A stretch of DNA of 8,583 bases. It comes from Deltaproteobacteria bacterium. GTDB taxonomy: Bacteria > Desulfobacterota > DSM-4660 > Desulfatiglandales > HGW-15. Shown piece after piece: positions 7,290-8,583 of the stretch; position 1 is the stretch's first letter; every line of letters begins with the position of its first letter. The position numbers and the translations under genes were made by a program. The stretch is taken from NCBI GenBank assembly GCA_019308525.1, contig JAFDIC010000149.1, positions 1 through 8,583 on the forward strand, in the 5' to 3' direction. Below the pieces are notes generated by a model. It did not search any database, had not been told where the DNA came from, and saw only the letters and a list, made by a program, of their open reading frames with translations.

Positions 7290-8238
7290 AACGTACCCTT
7301 GGATCAAACCACCCATAGGATATGTCTACAAGAAGGTTCGACAGGACCACAACCACGGATATTATCAAGACGATGCCCTGCACGATAGCGTAATCGTGAT
7401 TGAATAAGGCCTCCACGGCCAGGCGGCCCATGCCGGGAATGTTGAATACAGTTTCTACAAGTACTTGGCCGCCGATGATATGCGGAATCCCCATGCCAGC
7501 AAGGGTTACCACCGGGATAATCCCGTTCTTTAAGGCATGCCTGAAGATGACCGTGCGCTCCGTCAAGCCCTTGGACCAGGCTGTTCGGATATAGTCCTGC
7601 CTTATGATCTCGAGCATGGCAGACCTCGTCTGCCTGACGGTTCCGGAAAGGGGGAAGAGGAGAAGGCATGCTATTGGCATGATGCTTTTCTCCACGCTCA
7701 GGGAAAAGTCATCAAGGGGAGAGGTATATCCCTGGATGGGCAGCCATCCGAGGTAGAGTCCAAACAAGTATATCAGAAGGATGCCGAGCCAGAAGACGGG
7801 GGCCGTGATCCCTATGTTTGCAAAGACGGTAAGGGTCGTGTCTGACCACTTCCCCCTCCTTACCGCGCATATCACCCCTGCGGGTATCCCTATCAGATTG
7901 GCCAGTATGAATGTAATGATGCCCAAGTGGAAAGTTACCGGCAAGGCCCTTCCAATCTCTTCGGTGACCGTGCTGCCAAAGAATATGGAGTCTCCCAGGT
8001 CACCGTGCAGAATCCCCCTCACCCAATCGACGTATTGCTGGGGCAGGGGCCTGTCAAGCCCAAACTTATGCCTGATGGCTTTGATTTCTTCATGAGATGT
8101 CCGGGCGTATTCGTCCTGTGTCAAGTACAACAGGATCGGGTCTCCGGGCAGAAGACGCATCATGCAAAACACCATGACGGTTGAGAGAAACATGACGAAA
8201 ACAGCCTGAACAAGCCTCCTGATTATGTATGTCCTCAA
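7282..8238 (-). CDS. oppB: Oligopeptide/dipeptide ABC transporter permease, OppB/DppB type (TTG start)
   Basis: The first channel subunit of the peptide importer. The 318-aa protein begins with the family's usual YIIRRLVQAVFVMF helix (4-17) and RLLPGDP (28-34), then a periplasmic stretch with FGLDRPLPQQY (59-69) and GDLGDS (79-84), several helices, an EAA loop (about 214-239) and the hallmark VETVFNIPGMGRL (261-273). The start codon is TTG at 8238. No ATG or GTG is available nearby, an in-frame stop lies only 15 nt upstream (TGA at 8254-8256), and an AGGAG site sits 8 nt before the TTG, so the start is well supported. It follows the TPR gene by 49 bp and overlaps oppC by 8 bp. Confidence 0.94.
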   Translation of the reverse strand: MRTYIIRRLVQAVFVMFLSTVMVFCMMRLLPGDPILLYLTQDEYARTSHEEIKAIRHKFGLDRPLPQQYVDWVRGILHGDLGDSIFFGSTVTEEIGRALPVTFHLGIITFILANLIGIPAGVICAVRRGKWSDTTLTVFANIGITAPVFWLGILLIYLFGLYLGWLPIQGYTSPLDDFSLSVEKSIMPIACLLLFPLSGTVRQTRSAMLEIIRQDYIRTAWSKGLTERTVIFRHALKNGIIPVVTLAGMGIPHIIGGQVLVETVFNIPGMGRLAVEALFNHDYAIVQGIVLIISVVVVLSNLLVDISYGWFDPRVRYE

Positions 8239-8287
8239 AGGATGGTCTCCTCTTCAAGAATTGTTGCCTTTTTGCCTGGATCTGTCC

Positions 8288-8583
8288 TCACGCTTCGCCT
8301 CCTCCATGGAAAGGTTTGCCGACCTCGAACAACTTCAGTCGCTTTCCGATGGCCTCGGAGAGTTCATCGTCACCGTGCAGTTTTGCCATCTCTATGGCTT
8401 TTCTGGCAGTGGTTATGGCCCTATCAAAACGGCCAGCCTCCGCGTAGGCCGCGGCCAGGGTATCCAGGAAAAAGGGGTCCTTGTCGAAGCTGAGTTCGCA
8501 AGCCAATTCTGCCAGACTTACTGCCTTTTTTCCATCCCTGAACTCCGGGCTTTCGGCAGTCGCGAGAATCCAGGCCATGTTGT
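8288..8583 (-). CDS. TPR-repeat protein, C-terminal part (partial, runs off the window)
   Basis: The last 98 or so residues of a protein whose start lies beyond the right edge. The reading frame is open to the final base. The visible part begins NMAWILATAESPEFRDGKKA, the pattern of the terminal repeats of many bacterial tetratricopeptide proteins, followed by a clear TPR helix pair (LDTLAAAYAEAGRF, then DRAITTARKAIEMAK). It ends in a short charged helix and GGGEA. TPRs bind other proteins; nothing here shows the partner or whether the missing part has a membrane or enzyme domain. It reads in the same direction as oppB, with its stop 49 bp upstream of the oppB start codon, and no terminator is visible between them. 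A functional link with the transporter is not established. Confidence 0.85.
   Translation of the reverse strand, partial: NMAWILATAESPEFRDGKKAVSLAELACELSFDKDPFFLDTLAAAYAEAGRFDRAITTARKAIEMAKLHGDDELSEAIGKRLKLFEVGKPFHGGGEA

Noticed and set aside
1..8583. CRISPR array, insertion sequence, tRNA or rRNA
   Set aside because: No regularly spaced repeats, transposase-like frame, terminal inverted repeats or structured RNA gene could be found by reading both strands.

Overview
The window shows one strand of a Gram-negative, probably anaerobic bacterium. Every supported gene lies on the minus strand, so transcription runs from high to low coordinates. A lipobox-bearing lipoprotein, exported periplasmic binding proteins and strong AGGAGG-type ribosome binding sites all point to a diderm. 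The pairing of a TAXI-type TRAP system with an Opp/Dpp-type peptide ABC system, plus the style of the TPR protein, would fit Desulfobacterota (old Deltaproteobacteria). That placement is inference; there is no rRNA or marker gene here.

Region 1 (8583 to 4362): the C-terminal part of a TPR-repeat protein enters from the right edge. It is followed after 49 bp by four tightly packed genes of an oligopeptide/dipeptide ABC importer: permease OppB (with a TTG start), permease OppC (8-bp overlap), ATPase OppD (34-bp gap) and ATPase OppF (ATGA overlap). The substrate-binding protein that must deliver ligand is not in the window.

Region 2 (4361 to 4082): a 280-bp intergenic stretch with no gene. It holds a good sigma-70 type promoter on the minus strand (TTGACC, 17 bp, TATAGT), an inverted repeat over the predicted transcription start, and a leader of about 147 nt. 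Two more short inverted repeats lie in the leader, the last one enclosing the ribosome binding site. I see no convincing Rho-independent terminator for the opp genes.

Region 3 (4081 to 39): a four-gene TRAP operon: a small outer-membrane-type lipoprotein of unknown function, a TAXI-family periplasmic solute receptor, a DUF1850 membrane-anchored protein, and a fused 4TM/12TM TRAP permease whose start overlaps the DUF1850 stop (TGATG). The receptor would capture an organic anion or amino-acid-like solute and the permease would import it using an ion gradient. DUF1850 and the lipoprotein are candidate accessory parts with no known role.

Overall this is a nutrient-uptake locus built from two unrelated importers in tandem. 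The families are known; the least explained parts are the lipoprotein, DUF1850 and the structured leader. No mobile elements, CRISPR arrays, tRNA or rRNA genes were seen.
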